Assembly: GCF_002931055.1 (NCBI RefSeq)
Contig: NZ_PSXX01000005.1
Location: 1-64,000, forward strand
Direction of reading: 5' to 3'
From: Pseudoclavibacter sp. AY1H1
GTDB lineage: Bacteria > Actinomycetota > Actinomycetes > Actinomycetales > Microbacteriaceae
Length of the DNA stretch: 64,000 nucleotides
The notes under the pieces were generated by a model. The model did not search any database, was not told the origin of the DNA, and saw only the letters and a program-made list of their open reading frames with translations. Positions 34,764 through 43,266 of this stretch are shown piece by piece; position 1 is the stretch's first letter; every line of letters starts with the position of its first letter. A program made the position numbers and the translations under genes.

Positions 34764-35807
34764 ATGCCAGCTTCGCGACTCGTCGCCGAACGCCGCCAGG
34801 AGGATGCCCGCGAGCAGCGACTCGGAGACGCCCCCGTCACCGCGGTCGTGTGCACCCACAACGGCGAGCAGTTCCTCGAGCAGCAGCTGCAGAGCATCCT
34901 CTCGCAGAGCCACCCCGTCGCCGAGGTCATCGTCTCCGACGACGCCTCGAGCGACGGAACGCTCGAGCTCGCGCGCCGCGTGCTGGAAGCCTCCGACCGC
35001 GCATTCCGCATCTACACCCGCGACGAGCCGCTGCGGGTGAGTGCGAACTTCGCATTCGCGCTCGGCGAGGCCCGCACCGAGTACCTCGCCACCAGCGACC
35101 AGGACGACGTGTGGCACCCCAAGAAGGTCGAGCACCTCCTCGCCGCCCTCGTCGGCGACGACCAGGCCCTGCTCGCGCACTCCGACGCACTCCTCGTCGA
35201 CGAGGACGGCGAGCCCATCGGCGGCACTCTCCTCGAATCGCTGGAGATCACCGACGCCGAATGGCGCGACTACGAGAACGGGCGGCAGCTCGAGGCGCTC
35301 ACCGCCCGCAATTTCGTGACCGGCGCCACCATGATGCTGCGCGCATCCCTCGTCTTCCGAGCCGGCAACGCGCCAGAGCCGTGGATCCACGACGAGTGGC
35401 TCGCGACGACGGCAGCGCTCGTGAACGGACTCCGCGTCGTGCGAGAGCCCCTCATCGACTACCGGCAGCACACCGGCAACCAGATCGGGCAGACCGCACC
35501 CACCCTGCGGGTGAAGATCTCGCAGGCCACCAAGGACGGCTCCGCCGACCAGCTGCGCCGCTACCGCCGCGCCGTGGCGCTGCTGCGTCGCGTCAGCGAG
35601 CTCGGCGGCACCCCGGAGCAGGAGGCCCACGTGCGGCGCAAGGTCGCGCACGAACGACAGCGGCTCGAGCTGCCGGCTTCGCGCATCCGTCGGCTCCCCC
35701 GCGTCCTCAGGTGGACCCTGCGGGGTCGCTACGCGAACTACTCGCGCGGGAGCTACGACATCGCCCGCGACCTCTTCCAGTCGTTGCGGGAGCGCGACGA
35801 GCGCTGA
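34764..35807 (+). CDS. glycosyltransferase family 2 (rhamnosyltransferase-like)
   Basis: This 347-residue cytosolic GT-A enzyme has a nucleotide-binding start VVCTHNGEQFLEQQL near residue 28 and the metal-binding TSDQDDVW near 110, a version of DxD common in rhamnosyltransferases of the RgpB type. The C-terminal 80 residues are Arg-rich and may bind the membrane surface. The ATG at 34764 has GAGGAG about 5 nt upstream. It is transcribed alone, divergent from the RgpF-type gene, and closed by a strong bidirectional terminator shared with rmlA. Substrate dTDP-L-rhamnose is inferred from context. Confidence 0.88.
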   Translation: MPASRLVAERRQEDAREQRLGDAPVTAVVCTHNGEQFLEQQLQSILSQSHPVAEVIVSDDASSDGTLELARRVLEASDRAFRIYTRDEPLRVSANFAFALGEARTEYLATSDQDDVWHPKKVEHLLAALVGDDQALLAHSDALLVDEDGEPIGGTLLESLEITDAEWRDYENGRQLEALTARNFVTGATMMLRASLVFRAGNAPEPWIHDEWLATTAALVNGLRVVREPLIDYRQHTGNQIGQTAPTLRVKISQATKDGSADQLRRYRRAVALLRRVSELGGTPEQEAHVRRKVAHERQRLELPASRIRRLPRVLRWTLRGRYANYSRGSYDIARDLFQSLRERDER

Positions 35808-35847
35808 CCGCGAGCGTCGCGCAAATGCCGAGCGTGGCGCCAACGAC

Positions 35848-35879
35848 GAAGGCCGTGACCCCGAGGGGCCACGGCCTTC
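35848..35879. terminator. bidirectional terminator between GT2 and rmlA
   Basis: GAAGGCCGTG (35848-35857) pairs with CACGGCCTTC (35870-35879) with an inner CCCC/GGGG stem. It lies between convergent genes. Confidence 0.88.
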
Positions 35880-35897
35880 ACCGGCAAGCGGGGCTCG

Positions 35898-36758
35898 CTA
35901 CGCGAGGAGCCCCTGCATGTAACGTCCGTATCCGCTCTTCTGCAGCGGCTTCGCGAGCTCCGCGAACTCCGCGTCGTCGATCCACCCGGCGCGCCACGCG
36001 ATCTCCTCGATGCAGCCGATCTTGAAGCCCTGACGGTCCTCGATCACGCGAACGTACTCGCTCGCCTGCATCATCGACTCGAACGTGCCGGTGTCCAGCC
36101 ACGCCGTGCCACGGTCGAGCACCTGCACCTGCAACTTGCCCGCATCCAGGTACGCCGAGTTGACGCTCGAGATCTCGAGCTCGCCCCGCGCGGAAGGCTC
36201 CACGTTCTTCGCGATCTCGACAACGTCGTTGTCGTAGAAGTAGAGGCCGGGCACCGCGTAGTTCGACTTCGGCACCTCCGGCTTCTCCTCGATCGACACG
36301 GCCTTGTTGTGCTCATCGAACTCGACGACGCCATACGCGACCGGGTTCGACACGTGATAGGCGAAGATCAAGCCGCCGTCGAGCACGTTGTTGCCGCGCA
36401 GCGACGAGCCGAGCCCAGAGCCGTGGAAGATGTTGTCGCCGAGCACCAGCGCGACCGAGTCGTCGCCGATGAACTCCTCGCCGATGATGAACGCCTGCGC
36501 GAGCCCATCCGGCGACGGCTGCACGGCGTACTCGATGCGCATCCCGAGCTGCGAGCCGTCACCCAGCAGGGCGCGGAACTGCTCGTTGTACTCGGGCGTC
36601 GTGATGATCAGCACCTCGCGGATGTCCGCCATCATGAGCGTCGACAGCGGGTAGTAGATCATCGGCTTGTCGTAGATGGGCATGAGCTGCTTCGAGATGC
36701 CCTTGGTGATCGGCCACAGACGCGTGCCGGAGCCGCCGGCCAGGATGATTCCCTTCAT
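35898..36758 (-). CDS. rmlA: glucose-1-phosphate thymidylyltransferase
   Basis: This 286-residue enzyme makes dTDP-glucose from glucose 1-phosphate and dTTP, the first step to dTDP-L-rhamnose. The signature GGSGTRL (8-14) followed by [14 protein letters not shown] is characteristic, and the length matches the family. It lies 2 nt downstream of rmlC on the same strand, so the two form an operon in the order rmlC-rmlA. The rml genes are split: rmlC-rmlA run leftward, while rmlB-rmlD run rightward from 38552. Confidence 0.97.
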   Translation of the reverse strand: MKGIILAGGSGTRLWPITKGISKQLMPIYDKPMIYYPLSTLMMADIREVLIITTPEYNEQFRALLGDGSQLGMRIEYAVQPSPDGLAQAFIIGEEFIGDDSVALVLGDNIFHGSGLGSSLRGNNVLDGGLIFAYHVSNPVAYGVVEFDEHNKAVSIEEKPEVPKSNYAVPGLYFYDNDVVEIAKNVEPSARGELEISSVNSAYLDAGKLQVQVLDRGTAWLDTGTFESMMQASEYVRVIEDRQGFKIGCIEEIAWRAGWIDDAEFAELAKPLQKSGYGRYMQGLLA

Positions 36759-36760
36759 GG

Positions 36761-37375
36761 CTACGCACCCGCCTTCGCGCTGAGCTCCGCGTAGTAGGCG
36801 CGGGCCTCTTCCCAGCTGGGGAGGAGACCGGACGCAGCCGCCTCGGCAAGCGAGGGGGCATCCGTGTCCTTCGGGGAGAGCAGCAGCTCGCCGGCCTCCT
36901 CCGGGAAGCGGAGGTCGACGTCCTTGTCGAGCGGGTTGATGCCGTGCTCGCGCTCCGCGTGGTAGGTGTCGGTGACGAGGTAGCTGACCGTCGCGTCATC
37001 CGTGAGTGCCACGAACGCGTGGCCGAGACCCTCGGACAGGTAGATGGCCTTGCGGTCGACGTCGTCGAGACGCACCGAGTCCCACTCGCCGAACTTCGGC
37101 GAGCCCGTGCGGATGTCGATGACGAAGTCGAGCACGGCTCCGCGCGTGCACGTCACGTACTTGGACTGGCTCGGCGGAATGTCCGCGAAGTGGATGCCAC
37201 GGACCACACCCCGCGTCGACACCGAGGTGTTCGCCTGCTTGAGGTCGATCGAGTGCCCGACAGCTTCTGCGAGCTTGTCGAAGCGGTACCACTCCAGGAA
37301 CACGCCGCGGTCGTCGCCGAACTGCTTCGGCGTGATCTCGTAGCTGTCTGGGATGCTGAGTTCGCGAATCTCCAT
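36761..37375 (-). CDS. rmlC: dTDP-4-dehydrorhamnose 3,5-epimerase
   Basis: This 204-residue cupin-fold enzyme epimerises C3 and C5 of the 4-keto sugar, the third rhamnose step. The catalytic His lies in RGVVRGIHF (His62), with the substrate-gating [18 protein letters not shown] after it. The ATG at 37375 has TAGACT 7 nt upstream and no Shine-Dalgarno sequence, indicating a leaderless start. Only 2 nt separate its stop from rmlA. Confidence 0.95.
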   Translation of the reverse strand: MEIRELSIPDSYEITPKQFGDDRGVFLEWYRFDKLAEAVGHSIDLKQANTSVSTRGVVRGIHFADIPPSQSKYVTCTRGAVLDFVIDIRTGSPKFGEWDSVRLDDVDRKAIYLSEGLGHAFVALTDDATVSYLVTDTYHAEREHGINPLDKDVDLRFPEEAGELLLSPKDTDAPSLAEAAASGLLPSWEEARAYYAELSAKAGA

Positions 37376-37382
37376 GCCGAGG

Positions 37383-37388
37383 AGTCTA
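37383..37388 (-). promoter_or_regulatory. -10 box for leaderless rmlC-rmlA transcript
   Basis: TAGACT on the minus strand ends 7 nt before the ATG at 37375. Confidence 0.55.
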
Positions 37389-37486
37389 GTGCGGCACGGA
37401 ATGCGAATGCTCGCCAACCCACTCGGCCATACTTGAACGCTGGAGAACCGCCGCGGTAGAACGCGTATAGAGAAGAGGAATACGGG

Positions 37487-38428
37487 ATGCACACCAACGC
37501 CGAGCCGCGCACGCCGCCGCGCGTCGCCGTCCTCCTCGCGACCCACATGGGGAAGCCCTACCTCGACGAGCAGCTCGACTCGATCCTCGACCAGGCCGGC
37601 GCCGACCTCCACGTGTACGTGTCCGACGACGGATCGACGGACGGCACCCTCGAGCTCCTCGCCGAGCGCGCCGCCGCCGACCCCCGCATCACGATCCTCT
37701 CCCCCGAGACCTTCGGCGCCCCCGCACCCAACTTCTTCCGCCTGCTCACCACGATCCCCATCGAGGAGTACGACTACGTCGGCTTCGCGGACCAGGACGA
37801 CGTGTGGATGCCCGCCAAGCTCGAGCGGCACATCCGGCTCCTCGGCGAGGGCCGCGCGGACGGCATCTCCTCCAACGTCACCGCGTTCACCGAAGACGGC
37901 ACGCGCATCCTCATCAAGAAGGACTACCCGCAGCGCCTCGCGGACCACCTCTTCGAGACGCCCGGCCCCGGATCGACGTTCCTCCTCACCGAGCGATTCG
38001 CGCGGCTCGTCGCAGACCAGCTCGACAACGCGGACTCCCCAGCACGCACGGCCTTCGCCCACGACTGGCTCATCTACGCGCTCGCCCGATCGGCCGGGCT
38101 CCGCTGGATCATCGACGGCGAGTCGACCGTCGACTACCGCCAGCACGTCGCCAACGCGGTCGGCGCCAACACCGGCCTCTCGCAGGCGTGGAAGCGCCTC
38201 AGACTCACCTCGAACCGCTGGCACCGCGGGCAGGTGCAGCTGACCGTCGAGGCGTGCATCCACGTCGCCTCCCCCGAGGAGCTGCCGAGACTGCAGTGGC
38301 TGCACGAGATCCTTGCCGAGTTCACGTATCGGGACGCGCTGCGGCTCGTGCGACGCTGGCGGCAGCTGCGACGCCGGCCACGGGACCGCGCGGCACTCGC
38401 CACCCTCATCACGACGGGACTGTGGTAG
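37487..38428 (+). CDS. glycosyltransferase family 2
   Basis: This 313-residue GT-A enzyme has VAVLLATHMGKPYLDEQLDS near residue 14, VYVSDDGSTDGTLE near 43 and GFADQDDVWMP near 98. It resembles the GT2 enzyme at 34764 in its QDDVW metal site and in the C-terminal HDWLIYALA segment, so the two are probably paralogs with different linkages. The ATG at 37487 has GAGGA about 7 nt upstream. It is divergent from rmlC-rmlA and stands in front of rmlB. A rhamnosyltransferase role is inferred. Confidence 0.86.
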   Translation: MHTNAEPRTPPRVAVLLATHMGKPYLDEQLDSILDQAGADLHVYVSDDGSTDGTLELLAERAAADPRITILSPETFGAPAPNFFRLLTTIPIEEYDYVGFADQDDVWMPAKLERHIRLLGEGRADGISSNVTAFTEDGTRILIKKDYPQRLADHLFETPGPGSTFLLTERFARLVADQLDNADSPARTAFAHDWLIYALARSAGLRWIIDGESTVDYRQHVANAVGANTGLSQAWKRLRLTSNRWHRGQVQLTVEACIHVASPEELPRLQWLHEILAEFTYRDALRLVRRWRQLRRRPRDRAALATLITTGLW

Positions 38429-38551
38429 CTCGACGAAGGGCCGCGCTAGAGTAGCTCCGACTGCGCGCGGGTCGCACTGCGCCAGTCGAACCGCACAACC
38501 ATCGGCAAATTTCCATCGGCACAGCCCGGCCGACGATTGAACAGGACAGGT

Positions 38552-39535
38552 ATGAAACTTCTCGTGACCGGCGGGGCCGGCTTCATCGGCTCGAACTTCG
38601 TGCGCCGCGCGCTGCAGGACCAGTACGAGGGTCTGGAGGGTGTCGAGGTCGTCGTGCTGGACAAGCTGACCTACTCCGGCAACCTCGAGAATCTCGCACC
38701 CGTCTCCGACTCCGAGCGGTTCACGTTCGTCGAGGGCGACATCACCGACGACGTCGTGCTCGACGAGTGGATCCCGAAGGTGGATGCGGTTGTCCACTTC
38801 GCCGCAGAGTCGCACGTCGACCGCTCCGTGCGCGACGCCTCCGTGTTCATCGAGACCAACGTCGTCGGCACGCAGAAGCTGCTCGACGCGGCCCTGCGCC
38901 ACGAGCTGCCCCGCTTCGTGCACGTCTCCACCGACGAGGTCTACGGCTCCATCGAAGAGGGAAGCTGGAGCGAGACGTTCCCGCTCGAACCCAACTCGCC
39001 CTACTCGGCATCGAAGGCGTCCTCCGACCTCATCGCGCGCTCGTACCACCGCACGCACGGCCTGAACGTGTCGATCACGCGGTGCTCGAACAACTACGGC
39101 CCGTACCACTTCCCCGAGAAGGTCATCCCGCTCTTCGTCACGAACCTCATCGACGACAAGCATGTTCCCCTCTACGGCGAGGGCAACAACATCCGCGACT
39201 GGCTGCACGTGGACGACCACTGCCGCGGTATCGCGATGGTGCTCGTCGGCGGAAAGGCCGGCGAGATCTACAACATCGGCGGCGGCACCGAGCTCACCAA
39301 CAAGGAGCTCACGCAGCTCCTCCTCGACGCGACCGGCAAGGACTGGTCCTACGTGGACCGCGTGCAGGACCGCCTCGGCCACGACCTGCGCTACTCGGTC
39401 GACATCTCCAAGATCCAGCGCGAGCTGGGTTACGAGCCCAAGGTTCCGTTCGAGCAGGGCCTGGCTGACGTGGTGCAGTGGTACCGCGACAACCGCACCT
39501 GGTGGGAGCCGCTGAAGGAGCGCGCTGCCCTGTGA
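38552..39535 (+). CDS. rmlB: dTDP-glucose 4,6-dehydratase
   Basis: This 327-residue extended SDR is the second enzyme of dTDP-rhamnose synthesis. The NAD motif GGAGFIG lies at 7-13, STDEVYG near 130 holds the Asp-Glu catalytic pair, and YSASK near 155 holds the Tyr-Lys. The start ATG at 38552 is preferred over TTG 38537 because AGGA lies about 7 nt upstream and the family begins MKLLVTGG. The stop overlaps the rmlD start (GTGA), so rmlB-rmlD are coupled. Confidence 0.97.
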   Translation: MKLLVTGGAGFIGSNFVRRALQDQYEGLEGVEVVVLDKLTYSGNLENLAPVSDSERFTFVEGDITDDVVLDEWIPKVDAVVHFAAESHVDRSVRDASVFIETNVVGTQKLLDAALRHELPRFVHVSTDEVYGSIEEGSWSETFPLEPNSPYSASKASSDLIARSYHRTHGLNVSITRCSNNYGPYHFPEKVIPLFVTNLIDDKHVPLYGEGNNIRDWLHVDDHCRGIAMVLVGGKAGEIYNIGGGTELTNKELTQLLLDATGKDWSYVDRVQDRLGHDLRYSVDISKIQRELGYEPKVPFEQGLADVVQWYRDNRTWWEPLKERAAL

Positions 39536-40431
39536 CCGATTCGACGTCTGTCCCCGCCACGGCATCCGCACCTGCGGTTGCCGCACGGTTCCTGATCACG
39601 GGTGCATCCGGGATGCTCGGCCGTGACCTCCAGCGCGCCCTCGCGGGCCGCGAGGTCACGGCTCTGGATCGCGCCGCGCTCGACATCACCGACCCCGCAG
39701 CGGTCGAGGCCGCTGTGGCGGGGCATGACGTCGTCATCAACGCCGCCGCCTACACGAACGTGGACGGAGCGGAGACCGACGAGGCGACCGCCTTCGCGGT
39801 CAACGCGACGGGCCCCGGTGTGCTCGCGGCTGCCGCCGCGAAGCACGGCGCGCGGCTCGTGCACGTCTCCACCGACTACGTCTTCCGCGGCGACGCCGCG
39901 TCCCCGTATGCGGAAGGCGCCGAACACGACCCGATCTCCGCCTACGGTCGCACCAAGGCCGCCGGCGAGAAGGCCGTCCGCGACGCACTGCCGGACGCCT
40001 CCTACATCGTGCGCACGGCCTGGCTCTACGGGGCAGACGGCCCGAACTTCGCGAAGACGATGGCCCGCCTCGCGGCGACCAAGCCCGAGGTCTCCGTCGT
40101 CTCCGACCAGCTCGGACAGCCCACCTACTCGGCGGACCTCGCGGCGCAGATCGTCGCGCTCGTCGACTCGAGCGCTCCTGCCGGCACCTACCACGGGACA
40201 AACGCCGGCATCGCCTCCTGGTACGACTTCGCGAAGGAGATCTTCCGCCTCGCGGGCTTCGACCCCGAGAACGTCAAGGAGACGGACAGCAGCGCGTTCG
40301 TCCGTCCCGCCCCTCGCCCCGCGTACTCCGTCCTCGGCCATGACGCCTGGGCGAACGCGGGAGTTCCACCCATGCGGCCCTGGCTCGACGCGCTCGAGGA
40401 CGCTGCCGCGCAAGGAGTCCTCAGAGCCTGA
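39532..40431 (+). CDS. rmlD: dTDP-4-dehydrorhamnose reductase
   Basis: This 299-residue SDR performs the last, NAD(P)H-dependent step to dTDP-L-rhamnose. GASGMLG (24-30) is the nucleotide-binding motif, STDYVF and YGRTKAAGE (near 140) hold the catalytic residues, and the order matches RmlD. About 17 residues of Thr/Ala-rich extension precede the Rossmann fold. The start is GTG 39532, overlapping the rmlB stop. Its own stop overlaps the ATG of the GT4 gene (TGATG), extending the operon rmlB-rmlD-GT4. Confidence 0.95.
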   Translation: MTDSTSVPATASAPAVAARFLITGASGMLGRDLQRALAGREVTALDRAALDITDPAAVEAAVAGHDVVINAAAYTNVDGAETDEATAFAVNATGPGVLAAAAAKHGARLVHVSTDYVFRGDAASPYAEGAEHDPISAYGRTKAAGEKAVRDALPDASYIVRTAWLYGADGPNFAKTMARLAATKPEVSVVSDQLGQPTYSADLAAQIVALVDSSAPAGTYHGTNAGIASWYDFAKEIFRLAGFDPENVKETDSSAFVRPAPRPAYSVLGHDAWANAGVPPMRPWLDALEDAAAQGVLRA

Positions 40432-41588
40432 TGGTTACCCTTCGTGTTCTCCTCGACCGCGCCGCCGATGAGCGTCCAGGCGGCACCCGCCGCTACAGCG
40501 AAGAGCTCGGACGCCAGCTCATCACGCGTGCGCCCCGCGGCTGCGACGTCGAGGCGATCATTCCCCGGCGCACCCGCGACGAGGTCGCGCTCCTCGAGGA
40601 GCGGGTCCCCGGCCTGACGAGCGTCGTCCAGGCCCCTCTGCGCCCGGAACGCCTCGAGTCCTCCTGGTCACGCGGGCTCCTGACGAACACCGTCGGCGGC
40701 GGCTTCATCCACAGCTTCACTCCCCTCGCGCCCATGCGCGACATCTCGCTCAGCCAGGGCATCGACCAGACGGTCGTCACCTGGCACGACATGACCGCGT
40801 TCACCCATCCGGAGCTCATCAGCTCGCACACCGTGAAGCACCACAAGGCGCTCCTGCGTCGTGCGTTCCGCTACGCCAGCGGCATCGTCGTGCCGACGAA
40901 CGCCGTCGCCGACCAGGTCATCGAGCACTTCGACTTCGGTGACCGCGTGCGCGTCATGAGCCCGGCCGCAGCTGCGAGCATCCGCCTCCCCGAGTCCGAG
41001 GGAGCTGGGGACGCGATCGCCGACACGCTCGGATTGCCGGACGAGTACGTGCTGACCCTGGCATCGCTGCACAAGCGCCACGGCCTCGCCCAGCTCATCA
41101 AGGCCCTGGACGACAAGGAACTCGCCGGCGTCACGCTTGTCGTCGTCGGTCCGACAGAGCGCGGAGAGGTCACGCTCGACGGCCTCGTCAGCGCCTCCGG
41201 CGTCGCCCGCGAGCGCGTCGTCTCCGTCGGCGTCATCAGCGACGAGCAGCTCGCCGTCGCCCTCCAGCGCGCCAGCGCACTGGTCGTGCCCAGTCTCAGC
41301 GCAGGGTTCGGACTGCCAATCATCGAGGCCTTCAAGTTCGGCACCCCCGTCATCACCTCCGACGACCCAGCACTCGTCGAGGTCGGCCTCGACGCCACCC
41401 TCGTCGTGGAACGCGGCGACGGACTCGCTGACGGCGGCTACCCCGAGCGCCTCGCCGGTGCCATCGCGGGAGTGCTCGGCGACAGCGACCTCGAACGACG
41501 ACTCCGCCTCGCCGGCAAGGACCGCGGCGGGATGTTCTCGTGGGAGATCGCCGCCGACCAGGTCTGGAACTTCCACGCCGACCTCTAG
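40431..41588 (+). CDS. glycosyltransferase family 4
   Basis: This 385-residue GT-B enzyme transfers a sugar from a nucleotide donor. The C-terminal domain has VVPSLSAGFGLPIIEAFKFG near 283-302, the E-x7-E type donor-binding motif of GT4 (the second acidic position is not clearly kept). The N-terminal half contains RPGGTRRYSEELGRQL near 15-30, typical for glycan-priming or mannosyl/rhamnosyl transferases. It is translationally coupled to rmlD (TGATG), so dTDP-rhamnose is the likely donor by context. It is the last gene before the palindrome region. Confidence 0.85.
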   Translation: MVTLRVLLDRAADERPGGTRRYSEELGRQLITRAPRGCDVEAIIPRRTRDEVALLEERVPGLTSVVQAPLRPERLESSWSRGLLTNTVGGGFIHSFTPLAPMRDISLSQGIDQTVVTWHDMTAFTHPELISSHTVKHHKALLRRAFRYASGIVVPTNAVADQVIEHFDFGDRVRVMSPAAAASIRLPESEGAGDAIADTLGLPDEYVLTLASLHKRHGLAQLIKALDDKELAGVTLVVVGPTERGEVTLDGLVSASGVARERVVSVGVISDEQLAVALQRASALVVPSLSAGFGLPIIEAFKFGTPVITSDDPALVEVGLDATLVVERGDGLADGGYPERLAGAIAGVLGDSDLERRLRLAGKDRGGMFSWEIAADQVWNFHADL

Positions 41589-41661
41589 GCGCGACGCCGC
41601 TCCCTCGGCACGGTAGGTCTCTCGCGCCCGCAACCTCGCGCCCGCCAACGTCTCCGGATGA

Positions 41662-41766
41662 CAACGTCTCGGGATGGGTTTCACACCCGCGGATGGCTTG
41701 CAAGCCATCGGGAGGCGTCAAACACATCCCGAGCCTGCAACGGCGACGACCGGCGATCGCGCGCGC
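41662..41766. repeat. 105-nt direct repeat, copy 1, with long imperfect palindrome
   Basis: This unit recurs at 41783-41887 with 100 of 105 positions identical, the five differences all being transitions. It holds an imperfect hairpin (about 41668-41733) with outer arms CTCGGGATG/CATCCCGAG and the perfect inner palindrome GATGGCTTGCAAGCCATC. A further CAACGTCTC lies at 41646. The 403-nt gap 41589-41991 contains these two copies, a -10 box for the next gene and nothing else recognised. Confidence 0.85.
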
Positions 41767-41782
41767 CAGCATCTCGGCACAG

Positions 41783-41887
41783 CAACGTCTCGGGATGGGT
41801 TTCACGCCCGCGGATGGCTTGCAAACCATCGGGAGGCGTCAAACACATCCTGAGTCTGCAGCGGCGACGACCGGCGATCGCGCGCGC
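41783..41887. repeat. 105-nt direct repeat, copy 2
   Basis: This is the second copy, 121 nt downstream of copy 1. Changes lie in the loop (G to A in GCAAACC) and in the 3' outer arm (CATCCTGAG), so the outer stem is weaker than in copy 1. Confidence 0.85.
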
Positions 41888-41978
41888 GACGCGATCGCCG
41901 CCGGCAGGAAGCGGTCGGGCGACATCGCCCCGAGGTCCCGGCCTGTGGAGAGACGGAAAGCGAAACGCGACGGGACCC

Positions 41979-41984
41979 TACTCT
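41979..41984 (+). promoter_or_regulatory. -10 box for leaderless DUF559 gene
   Basis: TACTCT ends 7 nt before the ATG at 41992. Confidence 0.5.
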
Positions 41985-41991
41985 CGCGAAC

Positions 41992-42981
41992 ATGGAATCG
42001 CAGTTCTTCGAAAGCCCCGCCCGTGCCTTCTCCACACGCCAAGCTCAGCTCGAGGGCATCAGTGCTCGCGAACTGTACGGCGGCGATTATGGCCGGCCAC
42101 ACCGAGGCGTGTTCACGACGCATCCGGTCGAAACCCCAGTCGACTACGCTCGTGCCTTCGCGCCGAGGATGCGCGACTGGCACGCCCTGGGAGACCTCAC
42201 CGCGGCCCGCTTCTGGGGCCTTCCGGTTCCCCGGCGATTCGATTCCGAGAAGACCGTGCACATCGTCGTCCCGTCTGGCAGAAACAAGCCACGGGGATCG
42301 GGTATCCGGGCGAGGAGCATCCAGCCGTCGAACTGGACGCGAACGCTGGAGTTCGGCGTCTCCCTCGCGACACCCACCCTCACCTGGGCACTCGCCGCAC
42401 GCGTCCTGACGTCCAGAGAGCTGATCACTCTTGGAGATGCTCTCGTCACGACCTCCCGGAGCTACCCTGGGATCAACCGCCCATCCGATCCATCGGTCTC
42501 CGAGGATCCCCGTGCTCCTGTTCCCGCACTCGCGGAGCTGTCAGAGCTCCAAGCCCTCACGGATTCCTGGGGGCGCACAGTAGGCGCAACGCGGATGCGC
42601 GCCGCCCTCGCCGTGATCCGCCCCGGCGTCGAATCCCCTATGGAGTCCCTCACCCGGCTCTTGCTGCTCGACGCAGGGTTCGACGAACCGCTCGTGGGGC
42701 ACCGAGTGCTCAGCCGGGGAACCTTCGTGGGGCGCGTCGATCTTGCCTATCCAGACTCGAAGGTCGCCGTCGAGTACGACGGCGAGTACCACTGGGAGAA
42801 GAAGCAGGCGATGAACGACCTGCGCAGGATCAACCGCCTCCAGGAAGCCGGGTGGGTCGTGATCCGGGTCACGAATCGGGATCTCGCGGCGCCGACGGCC
42901 TTCTTGTCGCAGCTGCGCGCGGCGCTCCGTCGCGGCACACGCTCGAGGGGCACCACGATCGATCTCGCTGCATCCCGTTGA
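41992..42981 (+). CDS. DUF559 endonuclease-like protein with AbiEi-like N-terminus
   Basis: This 329-residue protein has an N-terminal winged-helix stretch resembling AbiEi antitoxins (STRQAQLEGISARELYGGDY, then RPHRGVFTT). Its C-terminal DUF559 domain (about 225-310) belongs to the Vsr/PD-(D/E)xK nuclease superfamily. The candidate active-site residues are Asp near 250 in GRVDLAYP and Glu near 260 in VAVEYDGEYHW, followed by a conserved Arg-rich helix and GWVVIRVT. The ATG at 41992 is leaderless (TACTCT at 7 nt). The gene is flanked on both sides by palindromic repeats. No partner toxin gene is adjacent. Function is unknown. Confidence 0.82.
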   Translation: MESQFFESPARAFSTRQAQLEGISARELYGGDYGRPHRGVFTTHPVETPVDYARAFAPRMRDWHALGDLTAARFWGLPVPRRFDSEKTVHIVVPSGRNKPRGSGIRARSIQPSNWTRTLEFGVSLATPTLTWALAARVLTSRELITLGDALVTTSRSYPGINRPSDPSVSEDPRAPVPALAELSELQALTDSWGRTVGATRMRAALAVIRPGVESPMESLTRLLLLDAGFDEPLVGHRVLSRGTFVGRVDLAYPDSKVAVEYDGEYHWEKKQAMNDLRRINRLQEAGWVVIRVTNRDLAAPTAFLSQLRAALRRGTRSRGTTIDLAASR

Positions 42982-43002
42982 GTCGTTCCCAGCGTCGACT
43001 CC

Positions 43003-43060
43003 AGATGGCCTTCGCGCTTCCGGATGGGATGCACACCATCCGCAAGCGCGAAAGCCATCC
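43003..43060. repeat. long palindrome, copy C
   Basis: The arms of 25 nt pair at 22 positions around the 8-nt loop GATGCACA. The inner arm ends are GGATGG and CCATCC; the stem body reads CTTCGCGCTT on one side and AAGCGCGAAAG on the other. It begins 21 nt past the DUF559 stop codon. Confidence 0.85.
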
Positions 43061-43064
43061 CGAA

Positions 43065-43093
43065 GCATCCGGAAGCGCGAAAGCCATCCCGAA
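43065..43093. repeat. extra 3' half-unit of palindrome
   Basis: This is a near copy of the 3' arm of copy C (43037-43066), displaced by 28 nt, with no matching 5' arm of its own. Confidence 0.7.
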
Positions 43094-43130
43094 ACAACCA
43101 CACGGCGCCCGCAGAACACCCACGGACTCC

Positions 43131-43189
43131 AGATGGGACGCGCACTTCCGGATGGGATGCACACCATCCGCAAGCGCGAAAGCCATCCC
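43131..43189. repeat. long palindrome, copy D
   Basis: Positions 43145-43191 are identical to 43017-43063 over 47 nt. The 5' arm (AGATGGGACGCGCACTTC) has diverged, so pairing is poorer than in copy C. The 285-nt gap 42982-43266 contains copies C and D, the half-unit and a tandem repeat, and no gene. Confidence 0.8.
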
Positions 43190-43247
43190 GAGAGCGCGGC
43201 GAAGGCAAGCACGAGCCCGAGAGCGCGGCGAAGGCAAGCACGAGCAC
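43190..43247. repeat. 29-nt tandem repeat, two copies
   Basis: Units starting GAGAGCGCGGCGAAGGCAAG at 43190 and 43219 differ only near their 3' end (GAGCCC versus GAGCAC). They follow copy D directly and precede the LCP gene end. Confidence 0.75.
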
Positions 43248-43266
43248 AAGGCCGAGAAGGCCGGCG

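Noticed and set aside
41662-41887. Repeats that might be a CRISPR array
   Set aside because: There are only two 105-nt units with a 16-nt spacer, long internal palindromes and no cas genes.
43190-43247. 29-nt repeats that might be a short CRISPR array
   Set aside because: The units are directly tandem with no spacer.
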